From positions 209,843 to 273,842 of the forward strand of contig NZ_FCNV02000006.1 in NCBI RefSeq assembly GCF_001544615.1: a DNA stretch of 64,000 bases, read 5' to 3'. The translations under genes were made by a program, and so were the position numbers. Source of the stretch: Caballeronia concitans. Lineage in GTDB: Bacteria > Pseudomonadota > Gammaproteobacteria > Burkholderiales > Burkholderiaceae. The notes under the pieces are model-generated. The model saw only the letters and a list, made by a program, of their open reading frames with translations, had not been told where the DNA came from and ran no database searches. Positions 1 through 9,630 of this stretch are shown here, piece after piece (the first letter of the stretch is position 1; every line of letters starts with the position of its first letter).

Positions 1-10
1 GGTGAACTTG

Positions 11-233
11 TTTTCGCGTCGGTCTATTGGCTCGCCCCTCCCCGGGGCGGGGGTCACTTTCTTTGCTGCTGCAAAGAAAGTAACCAAAGAAAGCAGCTTT
101 CTTGGCCCAAAGCACTACCGGCGTGACCACTCCGTAGTGCCACGTTGGCACTCAGTTTGAATCAACCTTGAATCACCCTCCACGCCCACTGTGCGCCACC
201 CCATGCGAGCCCCCAGGCTCGATAAAACCATCG
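11..233. repeat. Left arm of a long imperfect inverted repeat
   Basis: This arm is the imperfect reverse complement of 434-657, including the GC-rich block CCCCTCCCCGGGGCGGGGG, an internal 10-bp hairpin (57-66 paired with 71-80) and the block that reads ATTCAAGGTTGATTCAA on the right arm. About 200 bp separate the arms. The spacer contains three loosely tandem copies of GCCGGGC (about 324-357). No gene is seen in 1-727. The element lies just downstream of galU, where a transcription stop or a nonautonomous mobile element could sit. Confidence 0.85.
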
Positions 234-433
234 CGCACATCGCACCACGCACAGCACAAACTCACAGAAACCTACTGATCATCGCCATCAATGCATGCGC
301 CCTTGCTTGGTGTGCGTGGGTTGCCGGGCTTAGGCTGCCGGGCTTGGTCTGCCGGGCGTGACTTGGCGAGCTTGGTTAGCGATTGGAGATTTGCTGCGTG
401 GATTCGTTTTTATCTTGCGTGAGCGGTGGTCTT

Positions 434-657
434 CGATGGGTGTTGTCGAGCCGGGGGGCTCGCGTGGGGTGGCGCTCAGCGGGCGTGGAAGGTGATTCAA
501 GGTTGATTCAAGCTGAGTGCCAATCTGGTTCTACGGAGTGATCACGCAGTCAGTGCTTCGGGCCAGAAAAGCTGCTTTCTTTGGTTACTTTCTTTGCAGC
601 AGCAAAGAAAGTGACCCCCGCCCCGGGGAGGGGCGTGCTAATAGACCGACGCGAAAA
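434..657. repeat. Right arm of a long imperfect inverted repeat
   Basis: Partner of the arm at 11-233. It carries its own hairpin, CTTTCTTTGC at 588-597 pairing with 602-611. The two arms differ at scattered positions, so the copies are old or independently maintained rather than a fresh duplication. Similar CTTTCTTTGC-type palindromes are, from memory, common between genes in this bacterial group. Confidence 0.85.
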
Positions 658-727
658 TAAGTAGAGCAAATCCCACTGGCCCGAGAGGCCACCCCCCCCC
701 GGGGCAGGAAGCACAAAAGCAAAAAGC

Positions 728-1672
728 TCAAGCCTCAGCAACAGGCAAAGGCACGACATCAGAAACGCTCTCGGCATCGAGAACATCCTCAACAACCGCC
801 GGAGGCAAGAACTGACCTTTCAGATATTCTTCGAACTCGGTTCGAACCTCAGGATGTCGGAGTGCAAACTCCACAGTAGCCTTGAGATAACCCAGCTTGC
901 TGCCGCAATCGAACCGCTTCCCGCGATACCGATACGCCAGCACCTGCTCCTGCGAAAGGAGCGTCTGAATCCCGTCGGTCAACTGAATCTCGCCGCCCGC
1001 GCCGGGCTTCTGGTTCCGCAGGAATTCGAAGATCCGCGGCATCAGCACATATCGCCCGACCACGCCGAAATTCGAAGGCGCCACCGCCGGCTCAGGCTTC
1101 TCCACCACACGCGACAGCTTGAAGAGTCCATCGTCCCAAGGCTTGCCTTCGATCACGCCATACGAACGCGAATCCTTCCGATCGATCTCCTCGACCCCAA
1201 TCACCGACGAATGATAGTGATCGAATACATCGACCATCTGCGCCAGCACAGGCGGCTGGCCATCCAGCAAATCGTCCGCGAGCACGACAGCAAACGGCTC
1301 ATCGCCGACGAGCTTCTCCGCGCACAACACCGCATGCCCGAGGCCGAGCGCCTCGGCCTGCCGCACGTACATGCACGTCACATGGCTCGGCAAAATACCG
1401 CGCACGAGTTCGAGCAGCTTCGCCTTGCCGCGTGCTTCGAGCTCGGCCTCGATCTCATACGACTTGTCGAAGTGATCCTCGATCGCGCGCTTGCTGCGGC
1501 CCGTCACGAAGATCATCTCCGTGATGCCCGCGGCCATCGCCTCTTCGACCGCATACTGAATCAGCGGCTTGTCCACCACCGGCAACATTTCCTTCGGGCT
1601 CGCCTTCGTTGCGGGAAGAAATCGCGTACCGAGTCCCGCCACCGGAAATACCGCTTTGCGCACTTTTAGCAT
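728..1672 (-). CDS. galU: UTP--glucose-1-phosphate uridylyltransferase
   Basis: Makes UDP-glucose from UTP and glucose-1-phosphate in the cytoplasm, feeding LPS core, exopolysaccharide and UDP-sugar pathways. The 314-residue protein has the nucleotidyltransferase signature [19 protein letters not shown] near its N terminus, followed by [13 protein letters not shown] and the later block VVEKPEP. All are typical of bacterial GalU, and the length matches the family. The start is supported by an AGGTGAG ribosome-binding site just upstream on the minus strand (about 1678-1684). It is transcribed away from the regulator at 2028 and toward the inverted repeat at 11-657. Location near O-antigen genes fits a role in surface polysaccharide supply. 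Confidence 0.95.
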   Translation of the reverse strand: MLKVRKAVFPVAGLGTRFLPATKASPKEMLPVVDKPLIQYAVEEAMAAGITEMIFVTGRSKRAIEDHFDKSYEIEAELEARGKAKLLELVRGILPSHVTCMYVRQAEALGLGHAVLCAEKLVGDEPFAVVLADDLLDGQPPVLAQMVDVFDHYHSSVIGVEEIDRKDSRSYGVIEGKPWDDGLFKLSRVVEKPEPAVAPSNFGVVGRYVLMPRIFEFLRNQKPGAGGEIQLTDGIQTLLSQEQVLAYRYRGKRFDCGSKLGYLKATVEFALRHPEVRTEFEEYLKGQFLPPAVVEDVLDAESVSDVVPLPVAEA

Positions 1673-2027
1673 CGGCTCACCTTGTTCGTTGAATGTGCAA
1701 AGCGACCGCGACGCTTGATCGAGCGTTCGCAGCCGCCTCTTGTTGGGTTGTCGCCGTCGCCGAATTCGTCAGACGACACGAGTAGCGTCAGCTTATTCGC
1801 CCGATATCGAAATCATCTGCCAACACTTCGTCATTTTCAGACTGGCGACGCGACGGCTGTTCGGTGCCGCGTATAGTGCGACGCATGTGAGCTTAGTTTT
1901 CCCGCTTCGACGTTCCTGCCCGGAACAAGGGGGATGAAAGCAACCGTCTTGCATGAGACCTACGCGGCACGCCGGTGACACGCTCGTGACATCCGCTGCG
2001 CCCGCCACGGTCGACAGGAGAAAGTCG
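1673..2027. other. Intergenic region between divergent genes
   Basis: About 355 bp between the divergent galU and GlxA-type regulator genes. It should hold both promoters. I see no clear coding signal, repeat or strong operator. Confidence 0.5.
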
Positions 2028-3113
2028 ATGGTATATGCCAATGGTATGGGCCGGCTGCAAGTCGTGCGCCCGCCCGAGCCCGGCGCGCGGTCCGCCGACA
2101 TGGCAAAGCGGATCGGCATTCTGGTCTTCGAGGACTTCTCTCTCGTCGAAGTCAGTTCGATCTCCGAGGTCTTCTCGCTTGCCAATGAGTTGTGCCCCGC
2201 GCCGGACGATTCGCGCGGCCAACGTGAGCAACCGCACGCTTCTTCAACATCGTTTGCAGAAACGCCGAACTATTCGCTGCAGTTCGTGTCCAGCGAAGGA
2301 GGCAGCGTCGCGAGCAGTTGTTCCATGCGCGTCTGGACCGAAAGCCTCGACGCGCGATGGATGAACGAGTGCGACGCGCTCTTCATCGCGGGCGGCCCCG
2401 GCGCACGGCGCGCGCGCCACGATGCGCTGCTGAAGAAGCAGCTCGGCCGCATCGCGCCGAAGGTTCCGTTCATCAAGGCAATCGGCGAAGGCGCCCACCT
2501 TCTCGCGGCATCGAATCTGACGCTGCAGAACCGCTCGCTCGATTTCGCCGATGAACCGGCGGCGGAAGCCATGTCGCCGGCATTGTCGAATGCGCTCTTG
2601 ATCGCCGAGCAGACGCTCTCGCTCGACGACCCGAAAGGGCCGATCGCCGCGGCGCTGTCCATGGTCAAGCGCGATTACGGCGCGGCGGTCGCGCGCGAAG
2701 TATCGGAACGATCGATACCCGGCGCGTGGCAAAAGCTCGCCATGGTGCTCGACGACACCGACGGCGGCGGCGTGCGTCAGAAGATCGACGCGGCCGCGCG
2801 CTGGATCCGCGAGAATTACGTGCGGCCGATTTCGATCACCGATGCCGCACGCGTCGCCGCGATGAGCGAACGCAACTTTCTGCGTCGCTTCAAGGCGCAA
2901 ATCGGCCTGACGCCGTCGGAATACTTGCTGCGCGCGCGGCTCGATGCGAGCTGCATGCTGCTCGCCGCCACCGATCTGCCCGTGGACAAGATCGCGCGGC
3001 GTTGCGGCGCGGGCAGCGGCGACGGCCTCGCGAAAATTTTTCGCAAACGGCTCTCGATCTCACCGACCGAATATCGCATGGCGGGACGCCGCAAACAGGC
3101 GGACAGCTCGTAG
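2028..3113 (+). CDS. GlxA-family AraC-type transcriptional regulator
   Basis: A DNA-binding regulator with two parts: an N-terminal DJ-1/PfpI (class I glutamine amidotransferase-like) domain and a C-terminal AraC-type double helix-turn-helix. Visible marks are IGILVFEDFSLVEVSSISEVF at the start of the sensor domain, the FIAGGPGARRARHD loop, and the C-terminal SITDAARVAAMSERNFLRRF and DKIARRCGAGSGDGLAKIF blocks. An open frame extends to 1953, but I chose the ATG at 2028 because ACAGGAGAAA lies just upstream; a start near 2100 is also possible. The ligand and target genes cannot be read from the sequence. GlxA-family members usually act as activators near metabolic or surface-structure genes. 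Confidence 0.85.
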   Translation: MVYANGMGRLQVVRPPEPGARSADMAKRIGILVFEDFSLVEVSSISEVFSLANELCPAPDDSRGQREQPHASSTSFAETPNYSLQFVSSEGGSVASSCSMRVWTESLDARWMNECDALFIAGGPGARRARHDALLKKQLGRIAPKVPFIKAIGEGAHLLAASNLTLQNRSLDFADEPAAEAMSPALSNALLIAEQTLSLDDPKGPIAAALSMVKRDYGAAVAREVSERSIPGAWQKLAMVLDDTDGGGVRQKIDAAARWIRENYVRPISITDAARVAAMSERNFLRRFKAQIGLTPSEYLLRARLDASCMLLAATDLPVDKIARRCGAGSGDGLAKIFRKRLSISPTEYRMAGRRKQADSS

Positions 3114-3148
3114 CCGTTTCAACACTGCGATACCTAAAACGGACACGT

Positions 3149-3739
3149 ATGGAAACAAAGGTACTCTGGATTTGTTCGAACCTCGGGGATGCGGCGCTGA
3201 CATTGCCGCTCGCGCTCGTCTGCGCGTTGTGGCTCCGCACGGTGGATTTTCGGCTCGCGCTGCGCTGGGCCGCGCTGCTCGGCGCAGGCATGGGGCTCGT
3301 CGGCCTGTCGAAGATTCTCTATGCAGGCTGCGGGCTCGAAGTCTCCGCCCTCAACTTCCGGATGATCAGCGGGCACACGATGCTCGCCGCATCCATCTAC
3401 ACGGTCGCGGGCGCGCTGCTGTTCGGCAGCCTCGGCGGCGCGTGGTATCGGCTGGGCGCGGCGGGCGGCCTCGCGCTCGCGGCCATGATCGGCGCGAGCC
3501 GCATCATTCAGGATGCGCATACGCCGAGCGAAGTCGTCGCCGGCTGGATACTCGGCGCCGCCATCGCCGCGATGCTGCTCGTGCGCGTGTTCGAGCAGCC
3601 GCGCAAGATGCCGCGCGCGGCGGTCGCGGGCGTCGGGCTGCTCGCGGTGTCGTCGATTGCGTATGGGCATCACGCGCCGTTTCAGGCGCTCATCGAACAT
3701 TACTCGTGGTGGCTCTGCCGGGGCCTCGGCCTCTCCTGA
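3149..3739 (+). CDS. PAP2-type phosphatase family membrane protein
   Basis: A 196-residue polytopic membrane protein. It keeps a PAP2 (phosphatidic acid phosphatase type 2) pattern: R71 with SGH at 74-76, then SR at 117-118 followed by H124 in QDAHTPSEV. The first motif of the classical triad, KxxxxxxRP, is weak, so activity on lipid pyrophosphates is likely but not proven. Hydrophobic stretches alternate with short polar loops over almost the whole length. It follows the regulator at 2028-3113 after 35 bp, so the two may be co-transcribed. Possible substrates are undecaprenyl pyrophosphate or phosphatidate. Confidence 0.75.
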   Translation: METKVLWICSNLGDAALTLPLALVCALWLRTVDFRLALRWAALLGAGMGLVGLSKILYAGCGLEVSALNFRMISGHTMLAASIYTVAGALLFGSLGGAWYRLGAAGGLALAAMIGASRIIQDAHTPSEVVAGWILGAAIAAMLLVRVFEQPRKMPRAAVAGVGLLAVSSIAYGHHAPFQALIEHYSWWLCRGLGLS

Positions 3740-3849
3740 GCAAAGCGGCGAGGTCGTGAGTATGATGCCCGCTTGATTCGCAGGCTCATACACGCCGCGC
3801 GCCCGATGACGGTTCGTCACGCGCGCGGCCAAGACTTCGGACATCGAGC

Positions 3850-4773
3850 ATGGACCGCTTCCTCGCAATGAAAGTGTTCGCGCGCGTCGTCGAATCGGGC
3901 AGTTTCTCGAAAGCCGCCGACGCGCTTCGCCTTCCGCCCGCGAGCGTGTCGCGCACGCTGCAGGCGCTCGAAGCGCATCTCGGCGCGCGGCTCCTGAACC
4001 GCACGACGCGCAGCATCAGCATCACCGAAGACGGCGAAGCCTATTACGAGCGATGCGTGCGCGTGCTCGGCGAAGTCGACGACATGGAAGCGTCGCTGTC
4101 GCATTCGAAGCTGAGTCCCAAGGGCAACGTGAAGGTCAGCCTGCCGCAAGTGATGGCGAAGAGCACCATCATTCCCGCGCTGCCTGAGTTCTTCGCGGCG
4201 TATCCGGATATCGGCGTCGAATTGCTGTTGACCGACCGCCAGGTGGATCTCGTCGAAGATGCGGTCGATTGCGTCGTGCGCGTCGGCGCGATCGGCGATG
4301 TCGGGCTGGTGGCGAAACGCATCGGCGCCTATACGCAGATCACGTGCGCATCGCCGGGATACATCGAACGATATGGCGAGCCGCACACGCTCGACGATCT
4401 CGACCGGCATCTCGCCGTCGGCTACGTGCTCAACAAGTCGGGGCGCGTGCGGAACTGGGAATTCGTCGTCGATGGCGAAGCGCGCAGCATCGCGCTCAAG
4501 CACAAGATCGCCGTCAACGATGGCGATTCATACATCGCATGCGGCCTCGCGGGACTCGGGCTGATCCAGAGTTCGAGCTACACGCTCGCGCCTTACCTGC
4601 AAAGCGGCGCGCTGCGGCGCGTGCTGACGGACTATCCGGCGCATCCGCGCGTGGTGTCGGTACTGTATGCGGCGAACCGGCATCAGCCGCGCCGCGTGCG
4701 CGTGTTCATCGACTGGGTCGCGGAGTTGTATGCGCGGTTGCCGGCGTTTCAGCAAGACGCGAAGGCGCAGTGA
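3850..4773 (+). CDS. LysR-family transcriptional regulator
   Basis: A 307-residue LysR-type regulator. The N-terminal winged helix reads MDRFLAMKVFARVVESGSFS and continues through SKAADALRLPPASVSRTLQA; the rest is the periplasmic-binding-like effector domain, with LLTDRQVDLVEDAVDCVVRVG typical of the CrgA/AaeR-like subgroup. Length is normal. It is convergent with the O-antigen genes that end at 4778, with only 4 bp between the stops. Nothing nearby on the opposite strand tells which gene it controls. Confidence 0.9.
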   Translation: MDRFLAMKVFARVVESGSFSKAADALRLPPASVSRTLQALEAHLGARLLNRTTRSISITEDGEAYYERCVRVLGEVDDMEASLSHSKLSPKGNVKVSLPQVMAKSTIIPALPEFFAAYPDIGVELLLTDRQVDLVEDAVDCVVRVGAIGDVGLVAKRIGAYTQITCASPGYIERYGEPHTLDDLDRHLAVGYVLNKSGRVRNWEFVVDGEARSIALKHKIAVNDGDSYIACGLAGLGLIQSSSYTLAPYLQSGALRRVLTDYPAHPRVVSVLYAANRHQPRRVRVFIDWVAELYARLPAFQQDAKAQ

Positions 4774-4777
4774 TACT

Positions 4778-6685
4778 TCAGCCCGCCGCCTCGCGTCCGG
4801 TCGCTGCGTTCGCTGCCTTGGCGACCTGCACGCTCTGCAATACAGGCGCGACAGCGGTCTGATATTCGGGCACCCAGCGGCGCAGATCGCGGCGCACTTC
4901 GTCGTCCGACAACACGCGATGCTGCATCAGCCAGGGCAATAGCTCGTCGATGAACGCATCCGGCACGCCCCGCGCCTGCGCGATCCGCAGCTTCGGATGC
5001 GGCGTGCGCGTGGTGGTTTCGTCGTCGGCAAGGAGTTCTTCGTAGAGCTTTTCGCCGGGACGCAAGCCCGTGAACACGATGCGAATCTGCTCTTCGCTAT
5101 AGCCGTAGAGCCGAATCAGGTCGCGCGCCAGATCGACGATCTTCACCGGCTGCCCCATGTCGAGAATGAAAATCTCGCCGCCCCGCCCCATGCTCGATGC
5201 CTGCAGCACGAGTTGCGCGGCCTCGGGAATGGTCATGAAGAAACGCGTAATTTCGGGATGCGTGACCGTGACAGGACCGCCCTTCGCGATCTGCTGCTGG
5301 AACTTCGGGATCACGCTGCCCGCGCTGCCGAGCACGTTGCCGAAGCGCACGGTCTCGAACTGCGTGCGCGGCGCGGTCTGCTGCAGCGCCTGACACGCCA
5401 TTTCCGCGAGACGCTTGCTCGCGCCCATCACGTTGGTCGGGTTGACGGCCTTGTCGGTGGAAATGAGCACGAAATGGCGGACGTCGTGACGAATGGCCGC
5501 ACGCGCGACGCGCAGCGTGCCGAGCACGTTGTTGCGCACGGCCTGCCACGCGTTCTGCTCCTCCATCAGCGGCACGTGCTTGTAGGCGGCGGCGTGGAAG
5601 ACGATATGCGGCGTGAAGCGCGCCATGGTCTGATCGAGCAGCAGCGAATCCTTCGCGTCGCCGACGACCGGCACCACCGACAACTCCGGAAACCTCTCGT
5701 GCAGCTCTTCGATCAGGCGATACATCGCGTATTCGCTGAGATCGTAGGCAATGAGTTGCGCCGGCGAAAAGCGCAGGATCTGGCGGCACAGCTCGGAGCC
5801 GATCGACCCGCCCGCGCCCGTCACCATGACGACGCGACCGTGCAGCAATTGCTCGACGTGCGGCATGTCGATCTTGACAGGCTCGCGGCCCAGCAGGTCT
5901 TCGAGGTCGATCTGCCGCACGCGCGACAGGAAACCGCCCTCGCCCTGCGTCAACTGATTGAGCGCGGGCAGCACCATCACCTTGACGCCCGCGCGCACGC
6001 ACAATGTGGCGACGCGGCGCTGTTCATCGACGGAAGCGGACGGAATTGCGATGATCGCGTAATCGGTCTTGTACTGCTCCGCGATCTTCGCCAAATCGCC
6101 GAACGAGCCGAGCACTTTGTGGCCGAGCACTTCGCGGCCTTGCTTGGAGGAATCGTCATCGAGCAGGCCGACGAGACGCCATTCCGACGAACGCGCCAGT
6201 TCGCGCGCGAGCATCGCGCCGGCCGTGCCCGCGCCGAGCACGATCACGGGCTTGCCCTGCCCGACCAGACCGCCATACAGATAAAACTCCTTCCCCGCGC
6301 GATACAGCGCACGCGCGCCGCCCATCGCGAGAAAGAGGAACAGCGGCTCGACGATCAGCACGGACCGCGGGATGACAGGAATCGGCTGCAGCAGCACCGC
6401 GCCGATCATCACGACGAGCGCGCCGACCACGACCGACTTCGAGATGCGCATCAGGTCCGGCAGGCTCGCGAACACCCACATGCCGCGATACAGCCCGAAC
6501 ACGCGGAACATCACGCCGTAGACGGGCAGCACCCAGATGAGCGCGACGAGCGCGCCGTGCTCGAACTCCGGCGGCACCGAACCGTTGAAGCGGATCAGGT
6601 AGGCGACGAGCCACGTCGCCGCCACCGAGAGAAGGTCGAAGGTGAAGGCGCCTGCGGAAAGCCACGAAGCCTTGAATCGAATCAT
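4778..6685 (-). CDS. WbpM/FlaA1-type nucleoside-diphosphate-sugar 4,6-dehydratase
   Basis: A membrane-anchored 635-residue enzyme that removes water from UDP-HexNAc, giving the 4-keto-6-deoxy intermediate for O-antigen amino sugars. Residues 1-130 hold about four membrane helices. A first Rossmann site GAGTAG (151-156) belongs to the CoA-binding-like domain, and the second, TGAGGSIG (289-296), binds NAD. The catalytic block is STDKAVNPTNVMGASKR, where the usual YxxxK tyrosine is Met420 with Lys424, as in WbpM. The frame runs open to 7345, but ATG 6685 follows GAGGTGT and overlaps the upstream stop as ATGA (6682-6685), so this is translational coupling, not a fusion. Confidence 0.93.
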   Translation of the reverse strand: MIRFKASWLSAGAFTFDLLSVAATWLVAYLIRFNGSVPPEFEHGALVALIWVLPVYGVMFRVFGLYRGMWVFASLPDLMRISKSVVVGALVVMIGAVLLQPIPVIPRSVLIVEPLFLFLAMGGARALYRAGKEFYLYGGLVGQGKPVIVLGAGTAGAMLARELARSSEWRLVGLLDDDSSKQGREVLGHKVLGSFGDLAKIAEQYKTDYAIIAIPSASVDEQRRVATLCVRAGVKVMVLPALNQLTQGEGGFLSRVRQIDLEDLLGREPVKIDMPHVEQLLHGRVVMVTGAGGSIGSELCRQILRFSPAQLIAYDLSEYAMYRLIEELHERFPELSVVPVVGDAKDSLLLDQTMARFTPHIVFHAAAYKHVPLMEEQNAWQAVRNNVLGTLRVARAAIRHDVRHFVLISTDKAVNPTNVMGASKRLAEMACQALQQTAPRTQFETVRFGNVLGSAGSVIPKFQQQIAKGGPVTVTHPEITRFFMTIPEAAQLVLQASSMGRGGEIFILDMGQPVKIVDLARDLIRLYGYSEEQIRIVFTGLRPGEKLYEELLADDETTTRTPHPKLRIAQARGVPDAFIDELLPWLMQHRVLSDDEVRRDLRRWVPEYQTAVAPVLQSVQVAKAANAATGREAAG

Positions 6686-7731
6686 CCGCGTACACCTCGA
6701 GATTGTTCGGATAGATGCGCCCGATGGCGCCGCCAGCTTGCATCGACGACGAGACCCGCCGCCACGAGCACGATGACCCACGTCGCGACCGCCGCCCACT
6801 GCCCCGCCGGCGACCACGCGAGCGCTCCGTTGGCGAGCGCGACGCCCGCGAGCATCAGCGCGTACCACGCGAGCGCGGTCCGCGCGTGGCCGGCGCCCAT
6901 CTGCACCATGCGTTGATAATAGTGCTCGCGATGCGCCTGCCAGAACTTCTCGCCGCGCGCGAGCCGCCGCAGCAGCGTGACGGACGCATCCGCGATGAAC
7001 GGCGCAAACACGAGCGCCGGGAACCACACCGGCCACGTACCTTTCAGCCAGCCCCAGTAACCGAATGCTCCTGCAAGGAATCCTAGGGGAATCGACCCCG
7101 AATCGCCTAGGAAAATCCGTGCCGGATGGAAATTGAAGAGCAGAAAGCCTGCCGCCGCCCCGGCGATCGCCGCGCTGGCGATGCCCAGATCGATTTGCGG
7201 CACCGGTCCCGAGAGCGCGGCGACGGCGTAACCGCCGAATCCGAACAGCGCCATGCCGCCCGCGAGGCCGTCGGAACCGTCCATGAAGTTGTAGAGATTG
7301 ACGAGCCAGACCATCAGGAAGCCGACGGCCACGAGCGCCCACCACGGCGCCGGCGCGGGATTCAGCGCAATCAACAGCGCGACCGCGACGACGTGCGCGC
7401 CGAAGCGCACGCGCGCGGGCAAGCCGCGACGGTCATCGATCTGCGATACGGCGGCGAGCGCGGCGGCGAGGAGCGCGGCGAGCCACATCGAGCGCGTGAG
7501 CATCAACATGGCGATGACGCCGACCGGCACGATGCCCCATCCGCCGACGCGCGGCGTGGGACGCGTGTGCAGAGAACGATCGTTCGGAATGTCCGTGGCG
7601 AGCCGCCAGGCAAGCCCGGTGCGCAGCAGCAGGAACAGGATCAGCGCGCACGCCGCCAGCGATGCCGCCGCGACGCACAGTGCGGCGATCCAAGGCGAAT
7701 CGACGACGAAGGGGGACAGCGGGGCACTCAT
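6682..7731 (-). CDS. WecA/WbpL-type polyprenyl-phosphate glycosyl-1-phosphate transferase
   Basis: Starts O-antigen synthesis by moving a HexNAc-1-phosphate (GlcNAc, QuiNAc or FucNAc type) to undecaprenyl phosphate at the inner membrane. The 349-residue protein is almost entirely membrane-spanning. It carries the family marks: DRSLHTRPTPRVGG (51-64), DD at 99-100, NLYNFMDGSDGLAG (145-158) and FLGDSGS (around 213). The gene overlaps the dehydratase by 4 bases, so the nucleotide-sugar enzyme and the priming transferase are made together. Sugar specificity cannot be read from the sequence; the dehydratase and epimerase neighbours favour a 6-deoxy-HexNAc. Confidence 0.93.
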   Translation of the reverse strand: MSAPLSPFVVDSPWIAALCVAAASLAACALILFLLLRTGLAWRLATDIPNDRSLHTRPTPRVGGWGIVPVGVIAMLMLTRSMWLAALLAAALAAVSQIDDRRGLPARVRFGAHVVAVALLIALNPAPAPWWALVAVGFLMVWLVNLYNFMDGSDGLAGGMALFGFGGYAVAALSGPVPQIDLGIASAAIAGAAAGFLLFNFHPARIFLGDSGSIPLGFLAGAFGYWGWLKGTWPVWFPALVFAPFIADASVTLLRRLARGEKFWQAHREHYYQRMVQMGAGHARTALAWYALMLAGVALANGALAWSPAGQWAAVATWVIVLVAAGLVVDASWRRHRAHLSEQSRGVRG

Positions 7732-7831
7732 TTCCCGGAATTGCCTACGTTTATGTTCTTTTGACTAGGCGAATCATGCCGGTTTCCGGCCGATCCGCGT
7801 GTTACTGCCGCCTTTCGGGTGTTACGGGACG

Positions 7832-8785
7832 TTAGCCTTTTTCCGAACGCTCCCGGTTCCTCAGAAACCACGCGGCGGTGGCAGCCAATCCCGCGTCGAG
7901 CGAGAACGGAGGGCGCCAGCCTAGCACATCCCGGATATGGGACGAATCCACGCACAAGCTGCCCGTAAGACGCTCGATCTGCGCCGTTTTGCCCGTCAGC
8001 CGCCCCGCCGCTTTCAGGATGCCGACTGGCACCGGAACCAGGCGCGCCGGCCGGTTCAGATGATGCCCGAGCCGGCGCGCGAGTTCGGCGACGCCGGGAT
8101 CTTCGCCATCGGTGACGTGGAAGAGCTGGTTCGCGGCGCGCGGATGTGTCGCGCATTCGACGATCGCGCTCGCGAGGTTGTCGACGTAGACGAGGCTTCG
8201 TTGCGCCGTGACCGCGCCGATTGGCAGCGGGATGCCTTTCGCGATGGCGCGCATCAGCGCCAGAAAGTTCGCGCGCACTTCGGGGCCGTAGACGAGCGGC
8301 GGGCGCACGATCACGATCTCCAGCCCCGTGCGCGCGCCGAATTCCTGCAGCATGACTTCGGCTTCGGCTTTGGATACACCGTAGGGATCGGGCGGACGGC
8401 GTTCGTCGGTTTCGGTCAGCGGTCGGCCGTCGTCGAGTTCCGCGAGCGCCTTGATGCTGCTCACGAAGACGAAGCGCGTGGCGCCGGCGCTGTGCGCGGC
8501 GTCGGCGGTTTTGAGCGCGCCGTCGACGTTGACGGCGCGGAAAGCGGCGAGCGGATCGGCGGCGGCGTCGTTCATCACGTGGACGCGCGCGGCCAGATGG
8601 ATCACGGATGCGCAGCCTTCGAAGACGGCGGGCGTGATGGCGTCGAGCGAGTTTATTCGGACGGAATGCGGGCCCGCGCTCTGACGAACGATGCCGAGCG
8701 GTTCCCTGCCCCCATCGAGCAAAGCGCGCGTGACCGCACGTCCGACGAAACCGTTCGCCCCCGTGATGCCGATGCGTTCGCTCAT
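7832..8785 (-). CDS. NAD-dependent sugar epimerase/4-reductase (WbpV/Gne type)
   Basis: A 317-residue extended short-chain dehydrogenase. It has the N-terminal dinucleotide site GITGANGFVGRAV, a VSSIKALAE strand holding the catalytic Ser, and the DPYGVSKAEAE block with YxxxK. With the WbpM-like dehydratase it probably finishes UDP-QuiNAc or UDP-FucNAc. The start at 8785 (MSERIGI) is chosen over 8797 because it overlaps the stop of the upstream glycosyltransferase as ATGA. Whether it acts as 4-epimerase or 4-reductase is not decidable here. Confidence 0.9.
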   Translation of the reverse strand: MSERIGITGANGFVGRAVTRALLDGGREPLGIVRQSAGPHSVRINSLDAITPAVFEGCASVIHLAARVHVMNDAAADPLAAFRAVNVDGALKTADAAHSAGATRFVFVSSIKALAELDDGRPLTETDERRPPDPYGVSKAEAEVMLQEFGARTGLEIVIVRPPLVYGPEVRANFLALMRAIAKGIPLPIGAVTAQRSLVYVDNLASAIVECATHPRAANQLFHVTDGEDPGVAELARRLGHHLNRPARLVPVPVGILKAAGRLTGKTAQIERLTGSLCVDSSHIRDVLGWRPPFSLDAGLAATAAWFLRNRERSEKG

Positions 8786-9630
8786 AGCCACTTCCATCCG
8801 AACCGGTTGAAGAACTTGTACGCCGACGCGATGAAGAGCTTGATGTGCGTCCAGCCCTTGCCCGCCGCGTCGCCGCCATGATGCAGCACGCGCACGGAAG
8901 GCACGTAGGCCACGCGCGCGACATCGTGTGCGCGCAGGCTCAGGTCGTAGTCTTCGAAGTAGAGGAAATAACGCGGGTCGAAACCGTTGAGCTGTTTCAG
9001 CACTTCGGTGCGGAACAGCATGAAACAGCCGCTGACGATGGGCGGTTCCCAGACGATGTTTCTATCGCCGATGACGTCGCGCATTTCGTATCTTGCCAGT
9101 CGCGCTTTGAATGGCTTTCTCAGGCTTCGCGGGAGGAAGCCGCGGATGAAGAGGTCGAAGACGGTCGGGTAGCGGCGGCAGAGGAACTGCTGGCTGCCGT
9201 CGTCTTCCAGGATGAACGGGGAAAGCAGGCCGACTTCCGGGTGCGCATCCATGAAGGCGATTGCCTGCACGAGCGCGTCGCTTTCCAGTTCGATGTCGGG
9301 GTTCAGGATCAGGTGGTAGCGGCTCGATGTGCGTTCGATGGCGAGGTTGTGGCCTCGGCCATAGCCGACGTTGCCCTGGCCTTCGATGACGTGCGTCTTA
9401 AGCGCCGTGTCGCCGGCAACCTCGGACAGGCTGAACCCTTCGTCCGTTCCGTTGTTGATCAGATACAGCGGCGCAGAGACGCTGAGATCCGCGGGAAACA
9501 CACAATGCAACGCGTTATCGAGCGTTATCAGCGTGCGTTCAAGAAGCTGCCGATGCGGCCGGTACACAACGAGGGATACGCTTATCAATTGAGCTGAGCT
9601 TGCGCTGGCGTATTGGGAGTTCAACTGCAT
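8782..9630 (-). CDS. Family 2 glycosyltransferase (rhamnosyltransferase-like)
   Basis: A 282-residue soluble GT-A enzyme of the WbbL/rhamnosyltransferase subgroup. It starts with the nucleotide-binding strand LISVSLVVYRPHRQLLERTL. The metal and donor motif is ILNPDIELE, and a conserved acceptor-side block reads SGCFMLFRTEVLKQLNGFD followed by YFEDYDLSLRA. It is the first gene of the four-gene minus-strand operon running down to 4778, with ATGA coupling to the epimerase. The donor is likely dTDP-rhamnose or a HexNAc. The gene now faces 1.1 kb of apparently empty DNA, so its promoter may have been changed by the island insertion. Confidence 0.88.
   Translation of the reverse strand: MQLNSQYASASSAQLISVSLVVYRPHRQLLERTLITLDNALHCVFPADLSVSAPLYLINNGTDEGFSLSEVAGDTALKTHVIEGQGNVGYGRGHNLAIERTSSRYHLILNPDIELESDALVQAIAFMDAHPEVGLLSPFILEDDGSQQFLCRRYPTVFDLFIRGFLPRSLRKPFKARLARYEMRDVIGDRNIVWEPPIVSGCFMLFRTEVLKQLNGFDPRYFLYFEDYDLSLRAHDVARVAYVPSVRVLHHGGDAAGKGWTHIKLFIASAYKFFNRFGWKWL

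Noticed and set aside
4997-6916. A 639-residue plus-strand frame
   Set aside because: It is antisense to the WbpM-like gene, is Arg/His-rich and has no domain; typical of GC-rich mirror frames.
4778-7345. A single 855-residue protein joining the dehydratase to part of the priming transferase region
   Set aside because: The first 220 residues are the transferase gene read in the wrong frame; ATG 6685 with its ribosome site and the ATGA overlap define two genes.
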